Below are positions 34,398 to 45,279 of a stretch of 64,000 nucleotides of DNA, in pieces; position 1 is the stretch's first letter, and each line of letters opens with the position of its first letter. The notes beneath the pieces are model-generated. The model saw only the letters and a list, made by a program, of their open reading frames with translations, did no database searches and was not told the origin of the DNA. The position numbers were made by a program, and so were the translations under genes. The DNA is from Novosphingobium capsulatum NBRC 12533. GTDB lineage: Bacteria; Pseudomonadota; Alphaproteobacteria; Sphingomonadales; Sphingomonadaceae. The stretch covers positions 186,001 to 250,000 of the forward strand of contig NZ_BCYV01000007.1 of NCBI RefSeq assembly GCF_001598375.1, in the 5' to 3' direction.

Positions 34398-35885
34398 TCA
34401 GGCCAGCAGCGCTGGCGGCAGGATGACGGTGTTGAGCGAATCCGCCTCCATCGGCAAGGCCAGCGCCTTGTCCCCGACGCGATAGGTGACGGTCGAGGGC
34501 TGCGACACGGGATTGCTGGCAACCAGCACCACCGTGCCATCGAGATTGCGGAACGCCAGCTGATCGACATAGCCCAGGAAGCTGTCGACCGGCACCATGC
34601 GCGCGCCGGGCCGCACATGCGCGGAAAGATGGCGCACCAGCCAGTAATCCTCGCCCATGCGGAACGTGCCGGCCTGCGTATCGACCACCAGCAGGCTGTT
34701 CTGCGGCCAGCCCCAGCCGCTCATCCCGCCTTCGGGCATGACCATGTTCCAATAGGTCCAGGCCGTGGCGCCATGCTCGAAATAGCGTTTGATCGTCTGC
34801 CAGCCATAGCGGGCATAGCGCCAATCGTTGGTGCCCACGCCGCATTCCTGCTCCGATCCCCACAGCTCCAGCGCGGGATAGCGTTCGCGCAAGGCCGGCA
34901 GCGCATCCTTGCCCGCCCATTGCACGCCGATGCCCTTGATCGCGGCGGCGGCATCGGGATGGGCCATGACACGGTCGAACAGATCGATATTGCCGCGCTC
35001 CAGCGTGCCGAAAAATACGCGCACGCCCACCTTGCCCATTTCCTGGGCTAGGAACGGGATGAATCGCGCCAGCCCTTCTGGCGTCCAGCAGCAGCTGGGA
35101 AAGGGCTGCGCGGAGTTGAATTCGTTCTGCGGCATCACCGTGTCGATGCGGATGCCGGCCTTGGCATATTCCTCCACATAGCAGCGAAAATAGCGGGCAT
35201 AGGCAGCCAGTGTGCGATCATCGAGGAGGAAGGAATCGTAGCCCTCCTGGCCCAGTTGCGCCGGGGTGATGCCGTTGGATGGCTGCCCCGGCCAGGCCGG
35301 CGCCTGGGCATAGTGGCCGCCTTTCTTCATCCACGTCGGCGGTGACCAGGGTGACGCCCAGACCTTGAGATCGGGGCGCAGCGCCTGGGCTGCCTGGATG
35401 AATGGGATCAGCGTCTCGCGATCGTTGGCGATGGAAAAATGCGCCATGTCGTAATCGCCGGGCGTTTCATCATAGCTGTACCACCGGCGCGAAATGTCGT
35501 TGGCGCCGATCGGCGTGCGGCAATGGTTGAACGCGCAGCCATCATCGCCAAACAGCGCCGCCAGCGCGCGGGCGCGCTGTGCCTGCGGCAGCGCCGCCAG
35601 GGCCTGCCAGCCCTTTTCCGAAAAGGCGCCGCCGAACCCGGCGATCGTCTGGCGCGGCGCATCAAGCCGCACTTGCGCGCCCGTGGCAAAGGGATCGGCC
35701 GGCACGGCTCCAGGCGCAGGCAGGCTGCGCGCCTGCCATGGCCGCCCGGCAACGGTAGCAAACCAGGCTGCGCCCGGCGGCGTGCTCGCGGCCGGCGCGG
35801 CAGCCCGTGCTGCGGCAGGCATGCCTTGCACACCTGCCGCAGCCGCCCCCATGCCGATCAAGGCCATCGCCTGGCGGCGGTCCAT
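34398..35885 (-). CDS. Secreted glycoside hydrolase family 30 (beta-1,6-glucanase/glucosylceramidase type)
   Basis: 495 residues with a Tat-like signal (MDRRQAMALIGMGAAAAG). Family blocks are IAGFGGAFSEKGWQAL and VWASPWSPPTWMK. The acid/base is Glu255 in MPQNEFN, and the nucleophile is Glu345 in LWGSEQECG. The C-terminal beta-domain ends near VILPPALLA. Members hydrolyse beta-1,6-glucan, glucosylceramide or related beta-glucosides. Company with two GH3 enzymes and a TonB receptor favours beta-glucan over lipid. It starts four bases after the GH3 B stop, in the same operon. Confidence 0.9.
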   Translation of the reverse strand: MDRRQAMALIGMGAAAAGVQGMPAAARAAAPAASTPPGAAWFATVAGRPWQARSLPAPGAVPADPFATGAQVRLDAPRQTIAGFGGAFSEKGWQALAALPQAQRARALAALFGDDGCAFNHCRTPIGANDISRRWYSYDETPGDYDMAHFSIANDRETLIPFIQAAQALRPDLKVWASPWSPPTWMKKGGHYAQAPAWPGQPSNGITPAQLGQEGYDSFLLDDRTLAAYARYFRCYVEEYAKAGIRIDTVMPQNEFNSAQPFPSCCWTPEGLARFIPFLAQEMGKVGVRVFFGTLERGNIDLFDRVMAHPDAAAAIKGIGVQWAGKDALPALRERYPALELWGSEQECGVGTNDWRYARYGWQTIKRYFEHGATAWTYWNMVMPEGGMSGWGWPQNSLLVVDTQAGTFRMGEDYWLVRHLSAHVRPGARMVPVDSFLGYVDQLAFRNLDGTVVLVASNPVSQPSTVTYRVGDKALALPMEADSLNTVILPPALLA

Positions 35886-35889
35886 CGCC

Positions 35890-38094
35890 TCAATCCTTCC
35901 AGCTGCGCGCGGGCAGCTTGACGGTCACCACTTGCGCCAGATCGGCCGCGCTGCGCCCCAGGGCAAAGCCATAGTCGCCGGCCGGCATGGTCCAGCGCCC
36001 ATCCTTCCAATCGGCCAGGAGGCGCGGATCGAAGGTTACCGTGGCGCTCTGGCTCGCGCCGGCTGCCAGGCTCATCCGCTTGAAGCCGACCAGGCGTTGC
36101 AGCGGCTGGCCATTGCGGCTCACGAGATAGACTTGGCCCACGTCATCGCCGGCGCGCTGACCGGTATTGGCCAGGGTAAAGCTGGCAGACAGCCCCGAAA
36201 CTTTCAGGTCGCGCGCGGCAAAGCTGGTGTAGCTTAGGCCGAAGCCGAACGGAAACAGCGGCTTGTATCCCTTGCGGGCAAACCAGCGATAACCCACGTC
36301 AGACCCTTCGATGTTATAATCGGCGTGCAGCTGGTCCTTGCCCGGGGCCGGATCACCCCCGAAATTGGGCTCCACCCAATCCGCGCCGTCCAGCTTGGGC
36401 CGGGGCAACTGATCGAGGCTGGCAGGAAACGTGACGGGCAGGCGTCCGCCCGGATTGGTATCGCCGAACAGGACCGAGGCGATCGCCTCGCCCCCGCGCG
36501 CGCCGGGATACCAAGCCTCCACCACGCCGGCGACCTTGTCGAGCCAGGGCATCATCACCGGGCCGCCGGTTTCCAGCACCACGATGGTGTTGGGATTGGC
36601 TGCCGCCACGGCGGCGATCAGCGCATCCTGGCCATCGGGCAGCGACAGGTCGGGCTGATCGGCCCCTTCGGTGCGCCATTCGGTGGCGAACACGATCGCC
36701 ACCTCAGCCTGCCGTGCCTTTGCCACGGCATCGGCGATATAGCGCCCGTCGCGGAACGTGATGGTGGCCTTGGGAGCCAGGGCCTGGATCGCCTTGAGCG
36801 GGCTGGAGCGGTGATAGCTTTGCTGCATCAGCGCGGCAAACGGTCCATCCCCGCCCAGCGAACGCGTCGCGGCCGGGCCTCCTTCGCCCATGACCAGGCT
36901 CGAGCCCGAGCCGGCCAGCACGCCGCTGTCGGCATAGCCGCCGATCACCGCGATCGATGCGGCCGTCTTGGCCAGCGGCAGCGCGCCATTGTTCTTGAGC
37001 AGCACGATGCCCTGCCGCGCGACGTCTTCGGCCACCTGGGCATGGGCGGCAAAATCGATCGCGCCGCCGGGCCGGGCCGGGTGCTTGTCGAGGCCCATGG
37101 CATAGATCGCGGTCAGCACGCGGCGGTTCATGTCATCGAGGCGGGCGGCATAGGCCTTGTCGGCCCCTGCCTTGGCCTTGAGCACGTCAGCAAAATAGAG
37201 CGCCTTGTCCAGCTCTGCGCCGGATTGCTGATCCAGCCCGCCCAGCGCCGCTTCGACCCCGGGCACCGCGCCCCAGTCAGACATGACGAAGCCCTTGTAG
37301 CCCCAAGAGCCCTTGAGCACCTTGTTGAGCGCCCAGTCGCTGGCGCAGGCCTGCGCCCCACCAATGCGGTTGTAGGCACACATCACCGCGCCAGGCTGGC
37401 CCTTTTCGATGCCGATCTGAAACGCCAGCAGATCGCTTTCCCGCGCCGCGCCCTCGGCAATCTTGACATCGACATACTTGCGCCCGGTTTCCTGGCCGTT
37501 GAGCGCAAAGTGCTTGATCGTCGAAATGATGTGGTTCGACTGGATGCCGGCAATCGCCGCGCCCACCAGATCGCCCGAGAGCAGCGGGTCTTCCGCCAGG
37601 TATTCGAACGTGCGGCCATTGCGTGGATCGCGCATCAGGTTGACGCCGCCGGCCAGCAGCACGTTGAAGCCCTTGGCCCGCGCCTCTGCCCCGATCATCG
37701 CGCCGCCGCGATAGAGCAAGTCAGGGTTCCAGCTTGCCGCCTGGGCCAGGCCCGATGGCAGGGCGGTGGCGCCATCCTTGCGCAAGCCGCCCACCCAGGC
37801 AACGCCCAGGCTGGCATCGGTTTCGGTCAAGGCCGGCACGCCCAGCCGCGGAATCCCGGCGACATAGCCAGCGCCGAAAATCGCCCCAGCCGGGATCTTG
37901 GCCCCCGGCAGGAACGGCAGCGGCATCACGCCGTGGGTGAGGATCACCTTGTCGTCGGCGCTCATCTTGGCAAGCGTGGCATCGGCGCGGGCCTGCGCCG
38001 CTGCCATGTCGACCGCGGGCGCCTGCTGGGCGCGCGCACCGCTGCCAAGCGCCAGGGCGGCGCAGCCGAGCACGAAGGGCAAATGGCGTTTCAT
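35890..38094 (-). CDS. Periplasmic glycoside hydrolase family 3 (beta-glucosidase type), B
   Basis: 734 residues with signal peptide MKRHLPFVLGCAALALGSGA. It has three domains: the barrel with nucleophile Asp273 in FVMSDWGAV and the block STIKHFALNGQETGR, a sandwich domain, and a C-terminal fibronectin-III-like domain after PLFPFGFGLSYTSF. This layout fits beta-glucosidases/exo-beta-glucosidases of PULs. The ATG at 38094 begins the signal peptide; the frame is open 15 codons further up but a terminator lies there. It precedes GH30 by four bases, so both are cotranscribed, and it follows the TonB receptor after a hairpin that may attenuate read-through. Confidence 0.92.
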   Translation of the reverse strand: MKRHLPFVLGCAALALGSGARAQQAPAVDMAAAQARADATLAKMSADDKVILTHGVMPLPFLPGAKIPAGAIFGAGYVAGIPRLGVPALTETDASLGVAWVGGLRKDGATALPSGLAQAASWNPDLLYRGGAMIGAEARAKGFNVLLAGGVNLMRDPRNGRTFEYLAEDPLLSGDLVGAAIAGIQSNHIISTIKHFALNGQETGRKYVDVKIAEGAARESDLLAFQIGIEKGQPGAVMCAYNRIGGAQACASDWALNKVLKGSWGYKGFVMSDWGAVPGVEAALGGLDQQSGAELDKALYFADVLKAKAGADKAYAARLDDMNRRVLTAIYAMGLDKHPARPGGAIDFAAHAQVAEDVARQGIVLLKNNGALPLAKTAASIAVIGGYADSGVLAGSGSSLVMGEGGPAATRSLGGDGPFAALMQQSYHRSSPLKAIQALAPKATITFRDGRYIADAVAKARQAEVAIVFATEWRTEGADQPDLSLPDGQDALIAAVAAANPNTIVVLETGGPVMMPWLDKVAGVVEAWYPGARGGEAIASVLFGDTNPGGRLPVTFPASLDQLPRPKLDGADWVEPNFGGDPAPGKDQLHADYNIEGSDVGYRWFARKGYKPLFPFGFGLSYTSFAARDLKVSGLSASFTLANTGQRAGDDVGQVYLVSRNGQPLQRLVGFKRMSLAAGASQSATVTFDPRLLADWKDGRWTMPAGDYGFALGRSAADLAQVVTVKLPARSWKD

Positions 38095-38116
38095 CGCTGG
38101 GATCCTTGCTGGAACG

Positions 38117-38166
38117 AAAAAGAAAAAAGCGGGCCGCACGCACGCACCAGGCGGCGCGCGGCCCGC
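38117..38166 (-). terminator. Rho-independent terminator after TonB receptor 2
   Basis: Read on the minus strand, GCGGGCCGC (38166-38158) and GCGGCCCGC (38037+92 to 38129, i.e. 38137-38129) form a nine-pair GC stem, followed by a U-rich tract of twelve bases with one interruption (38128-38117). It is the clearest intrinsic terminator in the window and lies between the receptor and GH3 B, which may set a high receptor-to-enzyme ratio. Confidence 0.8.
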
Positions 38167-38184
38167 AGCAGGGTAGACCGGTGT

Positions 38185-40665
38185 TTAGAACTTGACCCCG
38201 GCGCGCACGCCGAAAGTGCGCGGATCGCTCATCGTCAGGCTGGTGGCGTTGCCAGTCACCAGCGAAACCTTGTTCTCGATGTTCTTGATGAAGGCCGAGG
38301 CATACCAGGTGTCGTTCGGCGCATTGTAGGTCAGGCTCGCCTGGGTGCGCGAGCGCGAAGGCGTCCACAGCTTGAGCCAGTAAGACCCGGTATCGCCAAA
38401 CACCGTCACCGAATAGGCCGACGAATAGCGCGAATAGACCGAAGCGACGACATTGCCCGAACCGACCGGCACGGTGTAGTTCACCCCGCCGTAAATGACG
38501 GTGGCGGGGGTGCGATCAAGCTTTTGCCCGGCATAGTTGATGGCGCAGGTGCCGTTGACCACGCCCGAGGGGCAGAACTGCGTATAATGCCCGTCGGTAA
38601 GATCGACGCCGAGCGTGAGGTTGAGATCGCGCATCGGGAAGAACTGCGTCTCGAATTCCCAGCCCAGCACGCGCGCCTTGCCCGCATTGGTCGTCACGGT
38701 CTGGTTGGCGCCATTGATCGGGATCACCGCGCTTAGCTGCATGTTCTTGTAATCATACAGGAACAGGTTGGTATCGACCTTCATCCACGGCGCCACGCGG
38801 CCACGGAAGCCCAGTTCATAGTCGGTCAGGGTTTCCGGCTCGTAATAGATGGCATGCTGATCGGCATACTTGAGCGAACCGGGCGTTGCCCCCGGCGTGG
38901 AATAATCGCAGCGTTCCCCTTGCGAGGTGACCAGCGACTGGCCAGCGCCGCCGGTGGAGCAGCCATCGCCAAAGCCGCCAACCTTGTAGCCGGTGGCGAT
39001 CGAGCCATAGAGCAGCCCGCCCAGCACATCGGCGTCAAAACCCAGGCGCCAGGTGACCTTGCGGCCCTTGACCGAGGCATCGTTGACATAGCTGCGCCCG
39101 CTGCCCACGGTCGGCCCGCCCGGCGCTGCGGGCGTGTTGGGATCGATGGAATACTGCCCGCCCACCAGCGGCTGGCCGCCCAGCGTGTTGAGGTGCACGG
39201 TGTGGCCATAGCGCGAGAGATCGTCGGCGGTATAGCGAATGCCCGCCGTGACGCGCAGCGCATCGGTCACCTTGTAGGTGCCCTGGGTGAACGCGCCCTT
39301 GGTGGACGAGATCGTGTGCTGCGGGAAGCCGTAGATGAACGTGTTGCCAAACGCGAAGGGCACCAGGTTGTAGATGAAGAACGCGATCCGCGATTCTTCG
39401 CGGAAGTAATAGAGGCCGCCCTGGATCTTGAGCGGGCCATCGCCGCTCGACGCCAGGCGCAACTCGTGGCTCTGCTGCGTGTAATCGCCGTTGAACGTGC
39501 CGGGCAGGTTGACGCCACCCGAAAGCACGTTGCTGTTTTCCTTGGCTTCGTATTGGCGGATCGAGCCAAGGTACGTCGCCTTCACGCCGCCGAAATCATA
39601 GTTGAATTCGCCGTCGAGATTATAGGCGATGTCATGCACGTTGGGCTTGAACGAAGACTGATCCCCGCCGCCATACTGGTGCGCCGACAGCCCCGAGGTA
39701 TAGGTCTGGCCATCGACCGGGTTCACATAGGTGAGCGGCGCGTTGAAATTGGCGCTGGCGAGCGGCGTGGTGAGCGACTGGCGGGTATCGCCGATCGGTG
39801 CCCACACGGCAAAGCGCCCGCCGCTGGGATTGTTGCCAACCTGATAGAAATTGCTGAACGGCACCGAGGAATCGCGTGATCCGGTCAGCCGTGAATAGCC
39901 GCCGCGCAGCAGCAGTTCGCCGCGATCGCCCAGCTTGAACAGGCCCTGCAGGCGGGCTGAAATATTGGTGCGGAACTTGTTGTTGTAATTGGGATCGTTG
40001 GCCACGCCCTTGACGAAATTGTCGCGCGTGTCGAAATTGAGCGAGAGGCGGAAGGCGGCCCAGTCGTTGACCGGCAGGTTGAAGGCCGCGTCGGCATTGT
40101 AGGCGTTGTAATTGCCCACGCCGGCATTGGCTTCCACGCTGGCCCGCTCGAAATTGGGCCGCTTGGTGATCACGTTGATCACGCCGGCCGTGGTGTTGCG
40201 GCCATAGAGCGTGCCTTGCGGCCCTTTGAGCACTTCGACGTGGTCCACGTCCATGAAGCTCACGTCGGCCTGCTGCGGCCGCGCCAGATAGACGCCATCG
40301 GCCAGGAACGCGGCCGAAGGGTTGCCCTTTTCGGTGCCGTCGGTGCTAGTCACGCCGCGAATGGTGATCTGCAGGCCATTGGTGCGGTCGATCGACAGGC
40401 CGGGCACCTGGTCACCCAGCGCGGTGGGATTGGTCACGCCCTTGGAACGCAGGCCATCGCCGGTGATCGCGGTCAGCGCAATCGGTGTTTTCGATAGCAG
40501 CGTCTTGTCGCGCGTGGCAGTAACGACGATATCGGGCATCGACACATCGTCGCTGGCGGTCTTGGCCGCATCTTGCGCCGGTACCGGCGCGGGCGTGCTC
40601 TGGGCATAGGCCGGCGCGGCCAGGGCCACCGCCGAAATCAGGCATGCTGTCTGGATCAGCTTCAT
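38185..40665 (-). CDS. TonB-dependent outer-membrane receptor (glucan locus)
   Basis: 826 residues. A signal peptide ends at APAYAQS (about 22). After the TonB-box-like DIVVTATRD region, the plug domain shows LGDQVPGLSIDRTNGLQ, ITIRGVTSTDGT and VEVLKGPQGTLYGRNTTAGV. The barrel ends in FGVRAGVKF. The plug pattern is closer to the FecA/iron-receptor-like group often used for plant or terpenoid compounds than to the Oar-like receptor at 9340. Position suggests oligosaccharide import. ATG 40665 is preceded by a strong GGGAGGG site. The start region is controlled from a 310-base gap shared with LacI regulator 3. Confidence 0.92.
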   Translation of the reverse strand: MKLIQTACLISAVALAAPAYAQSTPAPVPAQDAAKTASDDVSMPDIVVTATRDKTLLSKTPIALTAITGDGLRSKGVTNPTALGDQVPGLSIDRTNGLQITIRGVTSTDGTEKGNPSAAFLADGVYLARPQQADVSFMDVDHVEVLKGPQGTLYGRNTTAGVINVITKRPNFERASVEANAGVGNYNAYNADAAFNLPVNDWAAFRLSLNFDTRDNFVKGVANDPNYNNKFRTNISARLQGLFKLGDRGELLLRGGYSRLTGSRDSSVPFSNFYQVGNNPSGGRFAVWAPIGDTRQSLTTPLASANFNAPLTYVNPVDGQTYTSGLSAHQYGGGDQSSFKPNVHDIAYNLDGEFNYDFGGVKATYLGSIRQYEAKENSNVLSGGVNLPGTFNGDYTQQSHELRLASSGDGPLKIQGGLYYFREESRIAFFIYNLVPFAFGNTFIYGFPQHTISSTKGAFTQGTYKVTDALRVTAGIRYTADDLSRYGHTVHLNTLGGQPLVGGQYSIDPNTPAAPGGPTVGSGRSYVNDASVKGRKVTWRLGFDADVLGGLLYGSIATGYKVGGFGDGCSTGGAGQSLVTSQGERCDYSTPGATPGSLKYADQHAIYYEPETLTDYELGFRGRVAPWMKVDTNLFLYDYKNMQLSAVIPINGANQTVTTNAGKARVLGWEFETQFFPMRDLNLTLGVDLTDGHYTQFCPSGVVNGTCAINYAGQKLDRTPATVIYGGVNYTVPVGSGNVVASVYSRYSSAYSVTVFGDTGSYWLKLWTPSRSRTQASLTYNAPNDTWYASAFIKNIENKVSLVTGNATSLTMSDPRTFGVRAGVKF

Positions 40666-40975
40666 GTCTTCCCTCCCTTTTTGTTCCCGCGTGCACGTGC
40701 GCCGCGGGTAGTGCTCCCGTTCGCGGCCACGCCCTGCCTGGCTTGCGCACGTGGCGCAGACAGGCACTGCCCGGGCAATGGCCGCATGCCGAAATGGGGA
40801 AGAAACGGGCCGCAACGGCCCAGCGCCCGAAGCCATGCTTCGAACCGCAATCGATATCCTCTCCATCGGCGGCAAGTTTTCGATCTTGCTTAGCCATGGT
40901 TTGAAATGAATCAGTCAGCGCTGTCAAGACTGCGCTGTCAGAATTTCGCGTGACCTGCCGAAAGAAATAGCCATA
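40666..40975. other. 310-base divergent control region (TonB receptor 2 / LacI regulator 3)
   Basis: No gene. It holds the receptor's GGGAGGG ribosome site (40669-40676), a TTGACA on the minus strand at 40927-40922, and two abutting 14-bp operator-like repeats at 40913-40940. No good -10 box is evident downstream of the TTGACA. The rest is ordinary GC-rich leader. Confidence 0.6.
40913..40940. promoter_or_regulatory. Two abutting LacI-type operator repeats
   Basis: AGTCAGCGCTGTCA (40913-40926) is followed immediately by AGACTGCGCTGTCA (40927-40940). They are identical at 12 of 14 bases. Each is an imperfect palindrome centred on CG with the right half GCTGTCA intact. The first overlaps a minus-strand TTGACA, so binding would repress the TonB receptor operon. 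Confidence 0.6.
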
Positions 40976-42079
40976 ATGGTTGACATGGAGAGGCACCCGT
41001 CGGCCAAAATGCCACAATCCCCATCTGACCCCGCCGCGCTTGCCGGCCCCCTTTCCCGCCCCGCTGGCGCCAAGGAACGCGCCACGATGGAGGACGTTGC
41101 CCGGCTCGCCGGGGTCTCGCTCAAAAGCGTGTCGCGCGTGGTTAACCGCGAGCCGCATGTGTCAGACACGCTGCGCGCCAAGGTCGAGGCCGCGATCGCC
41201 GCGCTGGCCTTCGTGCCCGATGCTGCGGCGCGGTCGCTGGCCGGATCGCGCACGTTCATCGTCGGGCTGCTGTTCGACAACCCGAGTCCCAACTACACCA
41301 TCAAGATCCAGTCGGGCGTCTATCGCGCCTGTGTCGAGCAGCAGTACCACCTGCGCATCGACAACATCGCCTCGGACCTGCCCCGCGCCGAGGTGGAGGC
41401 CCAGCTTGATGCGATCGTGCGCAACAGCCGCTGCGACGGGTTCATCCTCACCCCGCCGCTGACCGACAATGTCCAGGTCCTCGCCTTTCTGGAGCGGCGC
41501 GGCGTCCGCTATGCCCGCATCGCGCCCAACAGCGAGCTGGGCCGCTCTCCCTGCGTGGCCATCGACGATGCTGCCGCCGGTGCGCTGGTCGCCCGCCACC
41601 TCTGGGCGCTGGGCCATCGCCGCCTGGGCGTGGTCACCGGCCCGCCCTTGCACCGCGCCGGCGATCGGCGCCGCACCGGCTTCCTCGCGGCGATCCGCCA
41701 GTTCGATCCCGATCTGGTGGTGGCAGAGGCCGATGGCCTGTTCTCGTTCGAAAGCGGGATTGCCGCCGGCATGGACTTGCTGGCGCGCGACCCGCGCCCC
41801 ACCGCGATCTTTGCCACCAACGATGATTCCGCCGCCGGGGTCATGGTCGCCTGCGCCCGCGCCGGGCTGCGCGTGCCGCACGATATTTCGCTGTGCGGCT
41901 TCGACGACAGCTGGGTGGCAAAGTCGGTCTGGCCCTATCTCACCACGATTTACCAGCCGATCGAGGAAATGGGCTATGCCGCCGCCAGCCTGCTGCTCGA
42001 TCGCGGCGAGACCGGCGATCGCCAGGTCATGCTCGATTTTCACCTGGTAGAGCGAGATTCACTGGCGCCGCCACCCTGA
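40976..42079 (+). CDS. LacI-family regulator 3 (glucan locus)
   Basis: 367 residues. The HTH is near residues 38-58 (MEDVARLAGVSLKSVSRVVN), with an N-terminal extension of about 36 residues rich in Pro/Ala that is longer than normal; ATG 40985 or an internal start could shorten it. The sensor domain shows FIVGLLFDNPSPNYT, HRRLGVVTGPP and PTAIFATNDDSAAGVM. It diverges from the TonB receptor-GH3-GH30 operon, and the tandem operators between them are its probable target. The inducer is likely a glucose disaccharide, by inference. A perfect hairpin covers its stop codon. Confidence 0.9.
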   Translation: MVDMERHPSAKMPQSPSDPAALAGPLSRPAGAKERATMEDVARLAGVSLKSVSRVVNREPHVSDTLRAKVEAAIAALAFVPDAAARSLAGSRTFIVGLLFDNPSPNYTIKIQSGVYRACVEQQYHLRIDNIASDLPRAEVEAQLDAIVRNSRCDGFILTPPLTDNVQVLAFLERRGVRYARIAPNSELGRSPCVAIDDAAAGALVARHLWALGHRRLGVVTGPPLHRAGDRRRTGFLAAIRQFDPDLVVAEADGLFSFESGIAAGMDLLARDPRPTAIFATNDDSAAGVMVACARAGLRVPHDISLCGFDDSWVAKSVWPYLTTIYQPIEEMGYAAASLLLDRGETGDRQVMLDFHLVERDSLAPPP

Positions 42080-42093
42080 GGCAGCGGCGCCAG
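42062..42093. terminator. Bidirectional hairpin between LacI 3 and katG
   Basis: CTGGCGCCGC (42062-42071) pairs perfectly with GCGGCGCCAG (42084-42093), loop of 12. The left arm lies inside the last codons of the LacI gene and the stop is in the loop. It can serve both convergent genes; U-tracts are missing. Confidence 0.55.
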
Positions 42094-42109
42094 CCAACCA
42101 GGCACGCGA

Positions 42110-44408
<2,299 letters not shown>

Positions 44409-44440
44409 AAAAGCGCCTCTTGGTTCACTGCGCACATGTT

Positions 44441-45148
44441 TCAGAGGCTTGCAGCCGTCGCGCGCACGGCGTCGAGGATAACGCCCGCCACCGCCTCGGG
44501 CTGCGACAGCAGGCTCAGGTGCCCGGCCGCCACTTCGCTGGTCTGCGCGTTCATCGCCGCGGCCAGTTCGCGCTCCAGCGCCACGCTGACAATGCGATCC
44601 TGCGCGGAAACGATGTACCAGGTCGGGCGTGTTTCCCACGCGGCCTGCTCCACCTTGTCGCCAAAGGTGCTGGCGGCGAGCGGCGGCTGCGTGGCGCAGA
44701 GCACGCGCGCCTCGGTCTCGGGCAGGTCCTGCGCCACGTCCTCGATCCAGCCTGCCGCGCTCAGCGTCAGGAAACCAGCGCCATCGTCGATGATCTTGCC
44801 CAGCGCCGGTGGGGCTTCGTGGCGGCCGACCTGGTCGCCCACGGTTTCACCGGCCTTGGGCGCGAATGCGGCGACATAGACCAGCGCCTTGACCTTGGGA
44901 TCGTTGCCAGCCTGGGTGATCACCGCCCCGCCCCAGCTATGCCCGACCAGCACCACTGGCCCGGCAACCGTGGCCAGCGTGCGCGCGGTGGCGGCCACGT
45001 CATCGGCCAGCGAGGTCGTCGGGTTCTGCACCGCCACCACCGGCACGTCAGCCGCCAGCAACAGGGGAATGACGCGCTGCCAGCTCGATCCATCGGCCCA
45101 GGCGCCATGGACAAGAACGACGGTCGGCATGGTGGGGGACGCGGTCAT
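44441..45148 (-). CDS. Alpha/beta hydrolase (esterase, EstC/salicylate-esterase-like)
   Basis: 235 residues. The oxyanion segment is VVLVHGAWADGSSWQ, the nucleophile Ser is in LVGHSWGGAVI, the acid probably in VSAQDRIVS, and the catalytic His in AAGHLSLLSQP. This pattern fits the plant salicylate-esterase/hydroxynitrile-lyase-like group found widely in soil bacteria. The substrate is unknown. It lies between katG and the LysR gene, all on the minus strand. A perfect GTTTTGCAAAAC palindrome is 47 bases before the start. ATG 45148 is used; 45130 is an alternative. Confidence 0.82.
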   Translation of the reverse strand: MTASPTMPTVVLVHGAWADGSSWQRVIPLLLAADVPVVAVQNPTTSLADDVAATARTLATVAGPVVLVGHSWGGAVITQAGNDPKVKALVYVAAFAPKAGETVGDQVGRHEAPPALGKIIDDGAGFLTLSAAGWIEDVAQDLPETEARVLCATQPPLAASTFGDKVEQAAWETRPTWYIVSAQDRIVSVALERELAAAMNAQTSEVAAGHLSLLSQPEAVAGVILDAVRATAASL

Positions 45149-45195
45149 AATGGTTGGCTCCGATCAGGAGAGAGGGATGCCCGCAGGCCTGCAAT

Positions 45196-45207
45196 GTTTT
45201 GCAAAAC
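45196..45207. promoter_or_regulatory. Perfect 12-bp palindrome before the hydrolase gene
   Basis: GTTTTGCAAAAC is self-complementary and AT-rich in a GC-rich setting, 47 bases upstream of the hydrolase start and in the gap after the LysR stop. It may be a regulator site near a promoter; no regulator can be named. Confidence 0.35.
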
Positions 45208-45279
45208 CACGCGTGCCGACAAACCCCCGATCGGGTGAATCTCAACGCCCCAACCGGGGCTTGGGCTGACGGCCCCAGA

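Noticed and set aside
38170-38185. AGACCGGTGTTTAG at the end of TonB receptor 2 as a sixth KdgR-like operator
   Set aside because: It matches only the ACCGGTGT core, lies at a gene end after which a terminator follows, and has no promoter nearby.
40976-41090. Extended N-terminus of LacI regulator 3 as an extra domain
   Set aside because: The 36 residues before the HTH are Pro/Ala/Ser-rich with no pattern; a wrong start is as likely as a real tail.
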